From a bacterium (lineage in GTDB: Bacteria; UBA9089; JASEGY01): DNA of 5,467 bases. The stretch lies in the NCBI GenBank assembly GCA_030019105.1, contig JASEGY010000265.1, forward strand, positions 1 to 5,467. The letters are read 5' to 3'. This document shows, piece by piece, positions 1 through 5,366 of this stretch (positions within the stretch are counted from its first letter, which is position 1; each line of letters begins with the position of its first letter). The translations under genes were made by a program, and so were the position numbers. Under the pieces are notes generated by a model. The model was given only the letters and a program-made list of their open reading frames with translations, did not search any database and was not told the origin of the DNA.

Positions 1-37
1 TCGAGCTTGCTCGACATTACGGCAGAGCAAGCTCTGC
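1..37. repeat. Two adjacent short palindromes (REP-like)
   Basis: Positions 1-14 form a perfect inverted repeat with 6-bp arms (TCGAGC/GCTCGA) around TT. Positions 22-37 form a second one with 7-bp arms (GCAGAGC/GCTCTGC) around AA. The cores are also inverted copies of each other: GAGCTTGCTC at 3-12 and GAGCAAGCTC at 25-34. No U-tract follows on either strand, so this is not a classical terminator. Dispersed palindromic repeats of this kind are common in intergenic DNA of environmental bacteria. That this is one of them is inference, and the window edge cuts the context. Confidence 0.5.
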
Positions 38-57
38 AACTACAACACCCAATTTAG

Positions 58-334
58 TCAAGCACTTTTTGCCGAAACGATGACCATCGCCCTTTTATCG
101 GTTAATGCTTGCGAAGTGGGTTTTCCGTACTTCTGTCCAACCATCTGAAGGTTGCCAGAGCAAGATGCTATCAAACATGTATTGGAATAGGTAGACCTTA
201 TCGTAAGGACCTTCGGCTAACAGTATCACTTTGTTGGCCTTGATCATCGTTTCGGCCATTTTGTTGAAACCTATCACTCGATCCTGGCCTATCGTCTTTG
301 GCGGTCGAATGTAGCGAATTGGTAAGTGTTTTCT
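58..334 (-). pseudogene. Broken gene fragment with TOPRIM/DUF4435-like motif
   Basis: One minus-strand frame is open from 334 down to the TAA at 95-97, just after a stop at 335-337. Its first ATG is at 277 and a GTG lies two codons upstream. The peptide contains NKVILLAEGPYDKVYLFQYM and then QPSDGWTEV. The hydrophobic strand followed by EGxxDK, with a glycine-containing turn further on, is the pattern that opens TOPRIM folds (OLD-type nucleases, DUF4435). That is a motif-level resemblance only. The fragment lacks the later TOPRIM acidic motif (DxD) and is far shorter than those proteins. In another frame, just downstream, codons reading ALTDKRAMVIVSAKSA run to a TGA at 58-60, which would suit a continuation after a frameshift. 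The 5' part overlaps the end of the membrane-protein ORF. I read it as a decayed remnant. It could instead be a short unrelated ORF. Confidence 0.35.
71..256. repeat. 13-bp inverted repeat flanking the TOPRIM-like fragment
   Basis: GCCGAAACGATGA at 71-83 is repeated exactly in inverted orientation at 244-256. The match extends to 15 of 16 when positions 84-86 and 241-243 are included. The arms are about 160 bp apart and enclose most of the broken ORF. No transposase is present. It may be coincidental, or a scar of a rearrangement that damaged this gene. Confidence 0.4.
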
Positions 335-695
335 TTAGTCTTAATAGATCAACTTGTTTCTCTTGAAGTTGTATTAATCTTTTAATCTGCTGAGTTGTGT
401 CATACGATAGTTTGATTGACCAGACCGAGAAGCCAACTGTACAAATCGTCAAGATTACAATTATAGCCGTAAATAGCTTATTACGCTTTTCAACTTTATC
501 TATGAACCGAAATGTCTTGATTGTATTTATCACCTGACAACGGTTTGTCTCCCTATGTCGGACCGATTCATTCGGGACATAGTCAGAGCACAAATTTTTG
601 AGATACTTTTTCAAGTCCTCGTCGGAGGCATCAAATATCTCACCTGTTTGAAATACTCTATTTAGCTCATCACTAACATTGTTACGATTTTGCAT
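198..695 (-). CDS. Small single-pass membrane protein of unknown function
   Basis: A 165-codon ORF starting at ATG 695. An AAGGGT ribosome-binding-like sequence (plus-strand 701-706) lies 5 bases upstream of the start. The first 70 residues are polar and include GEIFDASDEDLKKYL (residues 19-32). Residues about 74-97 (LFTAIIVILTICTVGFSVWSI) form one clear transmembrane helix, preceded by basic residues (KVEKRNK). Residues 98-122 look like a short amphipathic or coiled segment (QQIKRLIQLQEKQVDLL). There is no cleavable signal peptide, so it is probably anchored with the N-terminus in the cytoplasm. The organisation of an acidic N-terminus, an RN-rich stretch and one helix recalls hypothetical proteins found near defence genes, from general recollection. 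No enzymatic motif is seen. The last ~40 residues (S/D/Q/R-rich) overlap the TOPRIM-like fragment in another frame and look like non-native readthrough, so the authentic C-terminus may lie near residue 120-127. Confidence 0.6.
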   Translation of the reverse strand: MQNRNNVSDELNRVFQTGEIFDASDEDLKKYLKNLCSDYVPNESVRHRETNRCQVINTIKTFRFIDKVEKRNKLFTAIIVILTICTVGFSVWSIKLSYDTTQQIKRLIQLQEKQVDLLRLKKTLTNSLHSTAKDDRPGSSDRFQQNGRNDDQGQQSDTVSRRSLR

Positions 696-700
696 GACAC

Positions 701-706
701 ACCCTT
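701..706 (-). promoter_or_regulatory. Ribosome-binding site of the membrane protein
   Basis: Minus-strand AAGGGT lies 5 bases before the ATG at 695. It is a moderate Shine-Dalgarno match that supports this start over any internal Met. Confidence 0.5.
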
Positions 707-710
707 AATT

Positions 711-730
711 AAAAAAAATACCGAAGTACC
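711..730 (-). terminator. UUCG-tetraloop hairpin with U-tract
   Basis: On the minus strand GGTAC (726-730) and GTATT (717-721) can pair around TTCG (722-725), and the plus-strand run of A at 711-718 gives a U-rich tail. The loop is C(UUCG)G, an exceptionally stable tetraloop. The stem has only 5 pairs, two of them G-U, so it is weak by stem length. It lies about 50 bases after the stop of the large methylase gene, so it may be its terminator. It also lies just inside the predicted leader of the membrane-protein transcript. Confidence 0.4.
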
Positions 731-744
731 AACCAACAGTTAGT

Positions 745-772
745 AATATAGATGATTTTTTCTTAATATCAA
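745..772 (-). promoter_or_regulatory. Sigma70-like promoter for the membrane protein
   Basis: Minus-strand TTGATA (plus 767-772) and TATATT (plus 745-750) are separated by 16 bases. Each hexamer matches the sigma70 consensus at 5 of 6 positions. Transcription would begin near 738, about 43 bases before the ATG at 695. It sits directly after the stop codon of the upstream methylase gene, suggesting the membrane protein can be expressed independently. Assigned from consensus matching alone, in AT-rich DNA where chance matches are frequent. Confidence 0.5.
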
Positions 773-778
773 ATAAAT

Positions 779-3700
779 TCATACACTCCTGGCCTTGTCC
801 AGGCGGTTTTTGACTAATTCGCAGACTGACCAGTAGACCTCATCACGCTCCTCTTGGGTCAGATCAAGGATATCAAACACAATGTCATCCAGGGCATTGC
901 GGTCAGGCAGGGGATTTGGCTTCTGGTCACGGATGGGGTAGTTGGAGTCGATGCCGAGTTCAAATAATCCACCGATCTTCCGATTCTTCTCAGAAATTGA
1001 GTTTCCTTTCAACAAGTCTGGATTAATAAGCAGACAGTCAGCAAGTTCATATACTGTCAAGTCCAGTAATCCCTCTCCAAGCCCTGTTCGAGAACCTAAT
1101 TCCAGAGACAGGGTTGTCAAAATGCTGCAAAGGGATATTAGTAATTCTTCGCTCCTCTCTTTCTTACAATAGACCTCATATAACCGCTTATCCGCATAGA
1201 CTCCTGAGTTTAAGAATGCCCGATAGATGGCGGATACGCTACTGGGGGAAATAATGTCAGGAATTCTTCTGGTGCCAAGATTCCACCATTGCGGGCGAGT
1301 CCTGCAACTTGGCACCTCGTGGAATCCCTTAGATTGCCCCCACTCAATATAGTTCCAAGCCATTGATTGCTTAGAACATCTTTCACCACACAAAAATAGC
1401 TTTAGCCTTAGACTCTTAGAGTCTATTTTGAAACTCATACACTCTCTCGGCGACTTTATCACCGGCCGCAAATACTCCTCCTCGATCCGCAAATCCGTAG
1501 GCAGGCCCTCGTGCTTGGGAATGAGCCGGTAGCAGCCCTCTTCCTTCTCAAGACCGAAGTGCTTGCTGGGCAGGTAGAAGAACTCATTGCAGCCGGTCTT
1601 AATTCCAAAACGAACTTCGGCAATATCTCCCAATCTGACCAGCTTACCTTTGCCCTTCTTTAAGATGGTAAAGAATATATCCGGCGCCCGCAGGTATTTT
1701 CCACCCCACTTGTTACCACCATATTTGCCTGCCTGGAATTTGCCTTCCAACAGAGGCAATGATGTCCGCCCCTTGCCCTCTTTTTCCTCGCTCTTTTCAG
1801 GACCTTCCCAGCCTTCTTCCAGGAGATTCTCCTGTTTTAACGGAAAGACCCGGTAGGCATCTGTCTTCAGGATAGTATCTGTGCCTTCTATGGCCAGGAG
1901 GTTTTTGGTGTTTACCACCTCCTCAAAGGGTCTCTTGAACATTACAAAACGGGCGGTTTCTTCAAGGGCCGACCATGGCGCTTGCCTGGATGGCCCCTCT
2001 ATCAGGGGTGAACCGAAAAGGGCGATGATGGTGTTGACATCTGCGTGTTCAAAGCTCCTTTTGGCCTGGTTGTCATATATCGCCTTTATCGGGCAGTATT
2101 TAAGCAGAAACTCCTGAAGGTCTTTACCATAGCCCACATCGAGCCATGAATTGGAAGTAATGAAACAGAATACGCCTTTATCGTTAAGGAGCGAAAGGCC
2201 GTGGAGGTAAAAATAGACATAGTAGTCGCTTTTTTTGTCTATCTTCTTTATGAAGGGGAAATGCGCCTGGATAGAGCTTAAAAGTTTATCCTTGTATTCC
2301 CTTTTGTCCTCAAGGGTTACTTCTGCCTTAAGCTTGTTGGGAGGCGCAATCTTTTCCTGCCGCACATAAGGCGGATTGCCGATAACAATATCAAAACCGC
2401 CTTTATCACCGAATATCTCTGCAAAGTCAATGTCCCAGATAAACGGCTTTTTTTCTGGTGTCTGAATCTTTCTTTTAGTCTCTTTTAATTTCTCTATTTC
2501 TTTCTCTTTATCTTTTATTTGCTGCTCAAAGAGTTCTTTTTGCTTTGGCTCTTTTTTCCTGGGGCCTTCAAACATTTCATACTGGAACTCCCGCTTTTTT
2601 CCTTCAATGGCCTGAATCTCTTTGGCAAGTGTTATGAGCTTTTCATCCAGTATCTCGCCAAATATCCTGATCTCCTCTCTGAGGAGGGACCTGTCGCTCT
2701 TGAATTTGGCTGTGGGGTCATTGTTGTAGTATTTCTCCTTCTCCGTCTTAAGAGCTGAAAGCTTCCTTTTAAAAGAAGGGGAGAGCTTACTGTCTCTTAC
2801 ATGGAGGCTTGTTCCACCAAGTTCCTGAACCAGGGAATCACCTACCCGAAGTCTTAAGGTAAGGTTGGGAAGTAGGGGATCAAGTTTTCTCTTCTCATAA
2901 GGAATATCCTCTTCAATGATGAGCTGGAGCCAGAGCCTGAGTTCAGCCAAGTGGACCACCCAGGGCATGACATCCACCCCATAAAGGGAGTTTCCTATGA
3001 TCTTCTTCTTCAGCTCGAATTCTGCTATCTCTCTCTTAATATGGCTGTAGGTGAGCCTGTAGAGTTCTGCCAGAACATGGAGCATACCCACCAGAAAGGC
3101 GCCGCTTCCACAGGCCGGGTCTACCACGGCCAGGTTGTCAAGCGCCTCTTCAAGACGGTACCAGAGATTATTTCTGGCGATATATTCTTCAACGCCCTTT
3201 TTATCCTCATCAAAGAGCAGTTTATAAGCCTGCTCCCTGGGAAGCCCTGTCAGGCGACCGGCAAGATATTCCACAACAGACCTCCGGCACATAAAGTCAA
3301 CCTCTATGACCGAGGTGTAGAAGATGCCCAGGTCCTGCCTCTCGTATATCTCCTCAGCCACATTGGAGAGGGATTCATAGACATAACCTATCATCTGGGG
3401 GTCAACCGCAACTTCGATATCCAGAGGAAGGTCTTCCCGGATGGTAAAGTTATATTTTTCAAAGAAGTTGAAGACCTCCTCAAAGAGGCTGTCACTTATT
3501 TGAAAGGGCAGATCGTCCAGGTCGTTTCTTTGAAAAAGCCCGCCGTTAAGGTAAGGGGCTGAGGCAAGGATCGTTTTAATGTCCTGAGGATGGTAGTGGG
3601 GGTGGCTGTACCTGTTATTAAACGCCTCAAGAAAGAGAATGCTTAACCAGTTTTCATAGAAGGTGTTATCTTTGGCGATGCCGTTTCTCTTTTCCTCTTT

Positions 3701-4420
3701 ATATCTTTCCCAGTACCATTTGATAAACTTGGGATCATTGTTGAGCCATCTCTTCTTGGAGATAAAGTAAAGGAACATAAGCCTGTTGAGGAACTGCTGG
3801 GAAAGCTCATGGGCGTTTTTGACAGGTATCTTCTCCTTCTCAAAGGCGGGTCGGAGCTTGAAAAATGCTTTTTTATAGTCCTCAAAGAACCTGTCGGTAA
3901 CCTTCTCTAAGCGGAAGGCCTCCTTCCACCTCTTCCAGACTTCTCTCCAGTTCTCTTCATCTCCTGTAAGGGCAATGTTAGAAATGGTAAGCAGGTCTGT
4001 GTGATAGGTATCTTCTCTGTCAAAGATGAGTCTTGTGAGTTTGAGCTTGTGTTTGCCCTCCTCTATGCGTTCATACTCCGGAAAGACAAAGGTGTATTCT
4101 TTATAGTCTGAGGTAAAGATGACAAGAAGCCTCTGGTATCGTTCGGCAAGGTGTTTGGTGATGTATCTAATGAGAGATGGAGGCAAGGTCTTTGTCTCAA
4201 TAAGGAATACCGGTAGTTTCCCATCGAAACTCAATACTGTGTAAATCTCTTTTATCTTCTCTTTTTCCTCTTTAGCAAAGTCAAAGTCAGAGATATTCCG
4301 TCGATAGGATGGATCAAGGATATTGTCCTTTGGGTAGTAGAGATTGGCAAACAATAGATAAACCCCCTGGGCAGAATCCATTGTTGGAATGAAGTTTTGA
4401 ATAATTCCCCTTATATCCAT
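779..4420 (-). CDS. Eco57I-class Type IIG restriction-modification enzyme / PglX-like adenine methyltransferase
   Basis: A 1213-residue cytoplasmic protein expected to transfer methyl from S-adenosylmethionine to adenine N6 in a specific DNA site. Visible order: N-terminal region (1-130) with SFDGKLPVFLIETK (64-77), which has D66 and E75-x-K77 in a PD-(D/E)xK-like arrangement; a helical linker (155-330); GIFYTS (365-370); SAM-binding motif I DPACGSG (434-440); LYGVD and LAELRLWL (479-498); a Lys/Glu-rich probable coiled coil (about 545-655); catalytic motif IV IVIGNPPYVRQE (678-689); and a specificity-type C-terminus starting at LGDIAEVRFGIKTG (930-943). It ends in RNALDDIVFDIL...LVKNRLDKARSV, typical of these enzymes. 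Motif order I then IV with NPPY and a length near 1200 fit Eco57I-like Type IIG proteins and PglX. No helicase, PglZ, BrxC or DISARM partner is adjacent, so single-polypeptide RM is favoured. Whether it cuts is open, because the nuclease motif is only suggestive. ATG 4420 is the first in-frame ATG after an upstream stop, and its Shine-Dalgarno is unusually distant. Confidence 0.9.
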   Translation of the reverse strand: MDIRGIIQNFIPTMDSAQGVYLLFANLYYPKDNILDPSYRRNISDFDFAKEEKEKIKEIYTVLSFDGKLPVFLIETKTLPPSLIRYITKHLAERYQRLLVIFTSDYKEYTFVFPEYERIEEGKHKLKLTRLIFDREDTYHTDLLTISNIALTGDEENWREVWKRWKEAFRLEKVTDRFFEDYKKAFFKLRPAFEKEKIPVKNAHELSQQFLNRLMFLYFISKKRWLNNDPKFIKWYWERYKEEKRNGIAKDNTFYENWLSILFLEAFNNRYSHPHYHPQDIKTILASAPYLNGGLFQRNDLDDLPFQISDSLFEEVFNFFEKYNFTIREDLPLDIEVAVDPQMIGYVYESLSNVAEEIYERQDLGIFYTSVIEVDFMCRRSVVEYLAGRLTGLPREQAYKLLFDEDKKGVEEYIARNNLWYRLEEALDNLAVVDPACGSGAFLVGMLHVLAELYRLTYSHIKREIAEFELKKKIIGNSLYGVDVMPWVVHLAELRLWLQLIIEEDIPYEKRKLDPLLPNLTLRLRVGDSLVQELGGTSLHVRDSKLSPSFKRKLSALKTEKEKYYNNDPTAKFKSDRSLLREEIRIFGEILDEKLITLAKEIQAIEGKKREFQYEMFEGPRKKEPKQKELFEQQIKDKEKEIEKLKETKRKIQTPEKKPFIWDIDFAEIFGDKGGFDIVIGNPPYVRQEKIAPPNKLKAEVTLEDKREYKDKLLSSIQAHFPFIKKIDKKSDYYVYFYLHGLSLLNDKGVFCFITSNSWLDVGYGKDLQEFLLKYCPIKAIYDNQAKRSFEHADVNTIIALFGSPLIEGPSRQAPWSALEETARFVMFKRPFEEVVNTKNLLAIEGTDTILKTDAYRVFPLKQENLLEEGWEGPEKSEEKEGKGRTSLPLLEGKFQAGKYGGNKWGGKYLRAPDIFFTILKKGKGKLVRLGDIAEVRFGIKTGCNEFFYLPSKHFGLEKEEGCYRLIPKHEGLPTDLRIEEEYLRPVIKSPRECMSFKIDSKSLRLKLFLCGERCSKQSMAWNYIEWGQSKGFHEVPSCRTRPQWWNLGTRRIPDIISPSSVSAIYRAFLNSGVYADKRLYEVYCKKERSEELLISLCSILTTLSLELGSRTGLGEGLLDLTVYELADCLLINPDLLKGNSISEKNRKIGGLFELGIDSNYPIRDQKPNPLPDRNALDDIVFDILDLTQEERDEVYWSVCELVKNRLDKARSV

Positions 4421-4438
4421 AAGCTTATTTGATTGGAA

Positions 4439-4446
4439 CTCCTTCC
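4439..4446 (-). promoter_or_regulatory. Distant Shine-Dalgarno of the methylase gene
   Basis: Minus-strand GGAAGGAG is an excellent Shine-Dalgarno but ends 18 bases before the ATG at 4420. The normal gap is about 5-10. No ATG, GTG or TTG in the correct frame lies in between, and the next in-frame ATG (near 4381) is worse placed. Translation may therefore be inefficient, or the leader may fold. Confidence 0.4.
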
Positions 4447-4448
4447 AC

Positions 4449-4466
4449 AGGCATCACATCATGCCT
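4449..4466. promoter_or_regulatory. AGGCAT/ATGCCT inverted repeat upstream of the methylase
   Basis: A perfect 6-bp inverted repeat (4449-4454 and 4461-4466) around a 6-base centre, lying 29 bases upstream of the methylase ATG and directly before the AAGGAG motif. It could be a regulator-binding site or an RNA hairpin in the leader. I see no convincing -35/-10 pair around it and no controller gene in the window. Confidence 0.35.
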
Positions 4467-4481
4467 AAGAGCGTGTCTGAA

Positions 4482-4497
4482 AAAAGGGCGATGATCA
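4482..4497. repeat. Inverted copy of the 81-96 sequence
   Basis: AAAAGGGCGATGATCA here is the reverse complement of 81-96 (TGACCATCGCCCTTTT) with one mismatch in 16. The two copies face each other across the methylase and membrane-protein block. Immediately upstream, GAGCGTGTCTGAAAAAA (4469-4485) looks like the kind of sequence found at insertion-sequence ends. No transposase remains in the window. Confidence 0.35.
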
Positions 4498-4514
4498 AAG
4501 CCGAAAAAAGCCTT

Positions 4515-4540
4515 TAAGTAAGTAAGTAAGGGTAAGTAAG
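4515..4540. repeat. (TAAG)n microsatellite-like tract
   Basis: Four tandem TAAG units (4515-4530), then GG, then two more units (4533-4540), then GGG. This is a short tandem repeat in non-coding DNA. Tetranucleotide tracts can change length by slippage, but nothing here ties it to expression of a neighbour. With the GGGGACGGGTTACATAACCC that follows, it resembles dispersed intergenic repeats. Confidence 0.6.
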
Positions 4541-4542
4541 GG

Positions 4543-4609
4543 GACGGGTTACATAACCCTTTTTAAAAAAAGAAAAAAAGAAGACGCTTTACCTAACCCT
4601 TTTAAAAAC
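4543..4609. repeat. Imperfect direct repeat with 40-bp period
   Basis: Copies at 4543-4569 and 4583-4609 agree at 23 of 27 positions, both following GACG..TTAC.TAACCCTTTT. and ending in an A-run. The offset is exactly 40 bases. The first copy contains a near-perfect palindrome, GGGTTA-CA-TAACCC (4546-4559). It lies in the spacer between the toxin gene and the methylase gene. It may be a remnant of a REP-like or mobile repeat. A role as terminator is not supported, because no U-tract follows the palindrome on the transcribed (minus) strand. Confidence 0.5.
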
Positions 4610-4651
4610 ATCTGATTGTAAATTAAATAATGGATATCCCTCTTGGTTGCC

Positions 4652-5011
4652 TCAGAAGGGAATCCACTCCAGCCGGTCAATCCATTCTTCAGCTTCACTG
4701 GCTTCCCAGACCAGGTAAAGGTCTTGCGCCAGCCGGCCTATCGGTGTTCCTGAACGGACCCAGAACAATCCCCACAGATGTCCGCCTGCTGTCCAGTGCG
4801 TTTCAATATGAGCCGGCATACTCGTTCGGTTGGAAGTAACCAACACTCGCTGTGATAGCTCCAGGTAACGCAGCACATCCGGATCAGGCGTTCCCAATTG
4901 TGGTGCGCCTGGCTCTCCTACGCGTACTACATCGATGTCATGATTTAGGCGAAGCAAGGCTGCTTTAAGCCGGGGAGACTCGGTCTCGTCCAGTAGGAAA
5001 CGCACCTTCAT
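4652..5011 (-). CDS. DUF5615/PIN-like toxin of a type II toxin-antitoxin pair
   Basis: A 119-residue protein of the PIN-like DUF5615 group, predicted RNases serving as toxins with DUF433 partners. It opens with MKVRFLLDE (strand with acidic D8/E9), has the family-like order of a helix (ESPRLKAALLRL), the strand DIDVVRV, an acidic DPDVL helix (43-47), the strand RVLVTSN (55-61), then GGHLWGLFWV (76-85). It ends WIDRLEWIPF. At the usual V-T-x-D position there is Asn (N61), so a metal-binding Asp may be absent or replaced as in some subfamilies. The start ATG at 5011 overlaps the antitoxin stop in ATGA, with AGAGGT (5021-5026) 9 bases upstream. The longer in-frame version from 5089 would add 26 residues overlapping the antitoxin and has no support. 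The overlap implies translational coupling. The cellular target is unknown. Confidence 0.8.
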   Translation of the reverse strand: MKVRFLLDETESPRLKAALLRLNHDIDVVRVGEPGAPQLGTPDPDVLRYLELSQRVLVTSNRTSMPAHIETHWTAGGHLWGLFWVRSGTPIGRLAQDLYLVWEASEAEEWIDRLEWIPF

Positions 5012-5337
5012 GCAGATGTTACCTCTTTTGCTCGCTGGGCTTTCAGTACACGTAAACGTTGTACAACAGAGGAGGGATTGGCTTCCCATTCCCGGTATCG
5101 CTGTTCACGCCAATTTGCCAGACGCGACAGATAGGCATCCATCTCAGCCCGGTTGTGCAGGTAGTATGTGATCGCAGCGTGAATCTGCTCCAGGCTCAAG
5201 GTAGGCAGATTGGCAGCGATCTCTTCTGACGTGTACCCTTCCAGATAATAGTAAAGCACATCGTCAATGCCGATGCGATGCCCTTTGATACGAATGTCAT
5301 CAGGACCGAGAAACTCAAAGTAATCTTCCAGTTGCAT
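5008..5337 (-). CDS. DUF433 (VapB45-like) antitoxin
   Basis: A 109-residue protein with the DUF433 signature IRIKGHRIGIDDVLYYYLEGYTSEEIAANLP-LSLEQIHAAITYYL at residues 16-60, a winged-helix-like DNA-binding fold of antitoxins. It is expected to bind its own promoter and to neutralise the co-encoded PIN-like toxin. Residues 61-105 form a charged, probably helical tail (EMDAYLSRL, WREQRYREWE, QRLRVLKAQRAKE), the likely toxin-binding part. Minimal DUF433 proteins are about 75-80 residues, so the tail is an extension. ATG 5337 is preceded by GAGGTGAT with a gap of about 4 bases, a strong start signal. It is the first gene of the operon, with an operator-like inverted repeat upstream, and its stop overlaps the toxin start. 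Confidence 0.85.
   Translation of the reverse strand: MQLEDYFEFLGPDDIRIKGHRIGIDDVLYYYLEGYTSEEIAANLPTLSLEQIHAAITYYLHNRAEMDAYLSRLANWREQRYREWEANPSSVVQRLRVLKAQRAKEVTSA
5021..5026 (-). promoter_or_regulatory. Ribosome-binding site deciding the toxin start
   Basis: Minus-strand AGAGGT, 9 bases before ATG 5011 and inside the 3' end of the antitoxin gene. It favours the 119-residue toxin over the longer in-frame alternative. Confidence 0.6.
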
Positions 5338-5341
5338 AGTA

Positions 5342-5348
5342 TCACCTC
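5342..5348 (-). promoter_or_regulatory. Ribosome-binding site of the antitoxin
   Basis: Minus-strand GAGGTGA lies 4 bases upstream of ATG 5337. It is a strong Shine-Dalgarno match, better than those of the methylase or the membrane protein. Confidence 0.6.
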
Positions 5349-5366
5349 ATTCTCGCCAAATAGAAT

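Noticed and set aside
942..2117. Three plus-strand open frames of 76-89 codons
   Set aside because: All are antisense to the C-terminal half of the methylase, with S/P-rich composition typical of shadow frames.
2951..3562. A 203-codon open frame on the plus strand
   Set aside because: It lies wholly antisense to the methylase domain (motif I region), which has clear motifs, and its translation resembles no recognisable fold. It is a shadow of the real gene.
3643..3885. An 80-codon minus-strand open frame inside the methylase gene
   Set aside because: It is in a different frame from the methylase, is S/R/P-rich and has no motif. The main frame there is clearly protein-like.
4546..4559. Rho-independent terminator for the toxin operon
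   Set aside because: The GGGTTA/TAACCC hairpin is followed on the minus strand by GTCCCC rather than a U-tract.
4543..4609. CRISPR-like spaced repeats
   Set aside because: Only two imperfect copies, a 13-base gap and low complexity; there is no array and no cas gene.
4630..4839. A 69-codon plus-strand open frame
   Set aside because: Antisense to the toxin gene, with no ribosome-binding site or recognisable sequence.
5012..5089. A longer toxin start at 5089
   Set aside because: The additional 26 residues (Cys/Ser/Thr-rich) are unlike the family. ATG 5011 has a good ribosome-binding site and the ATGA overlap.
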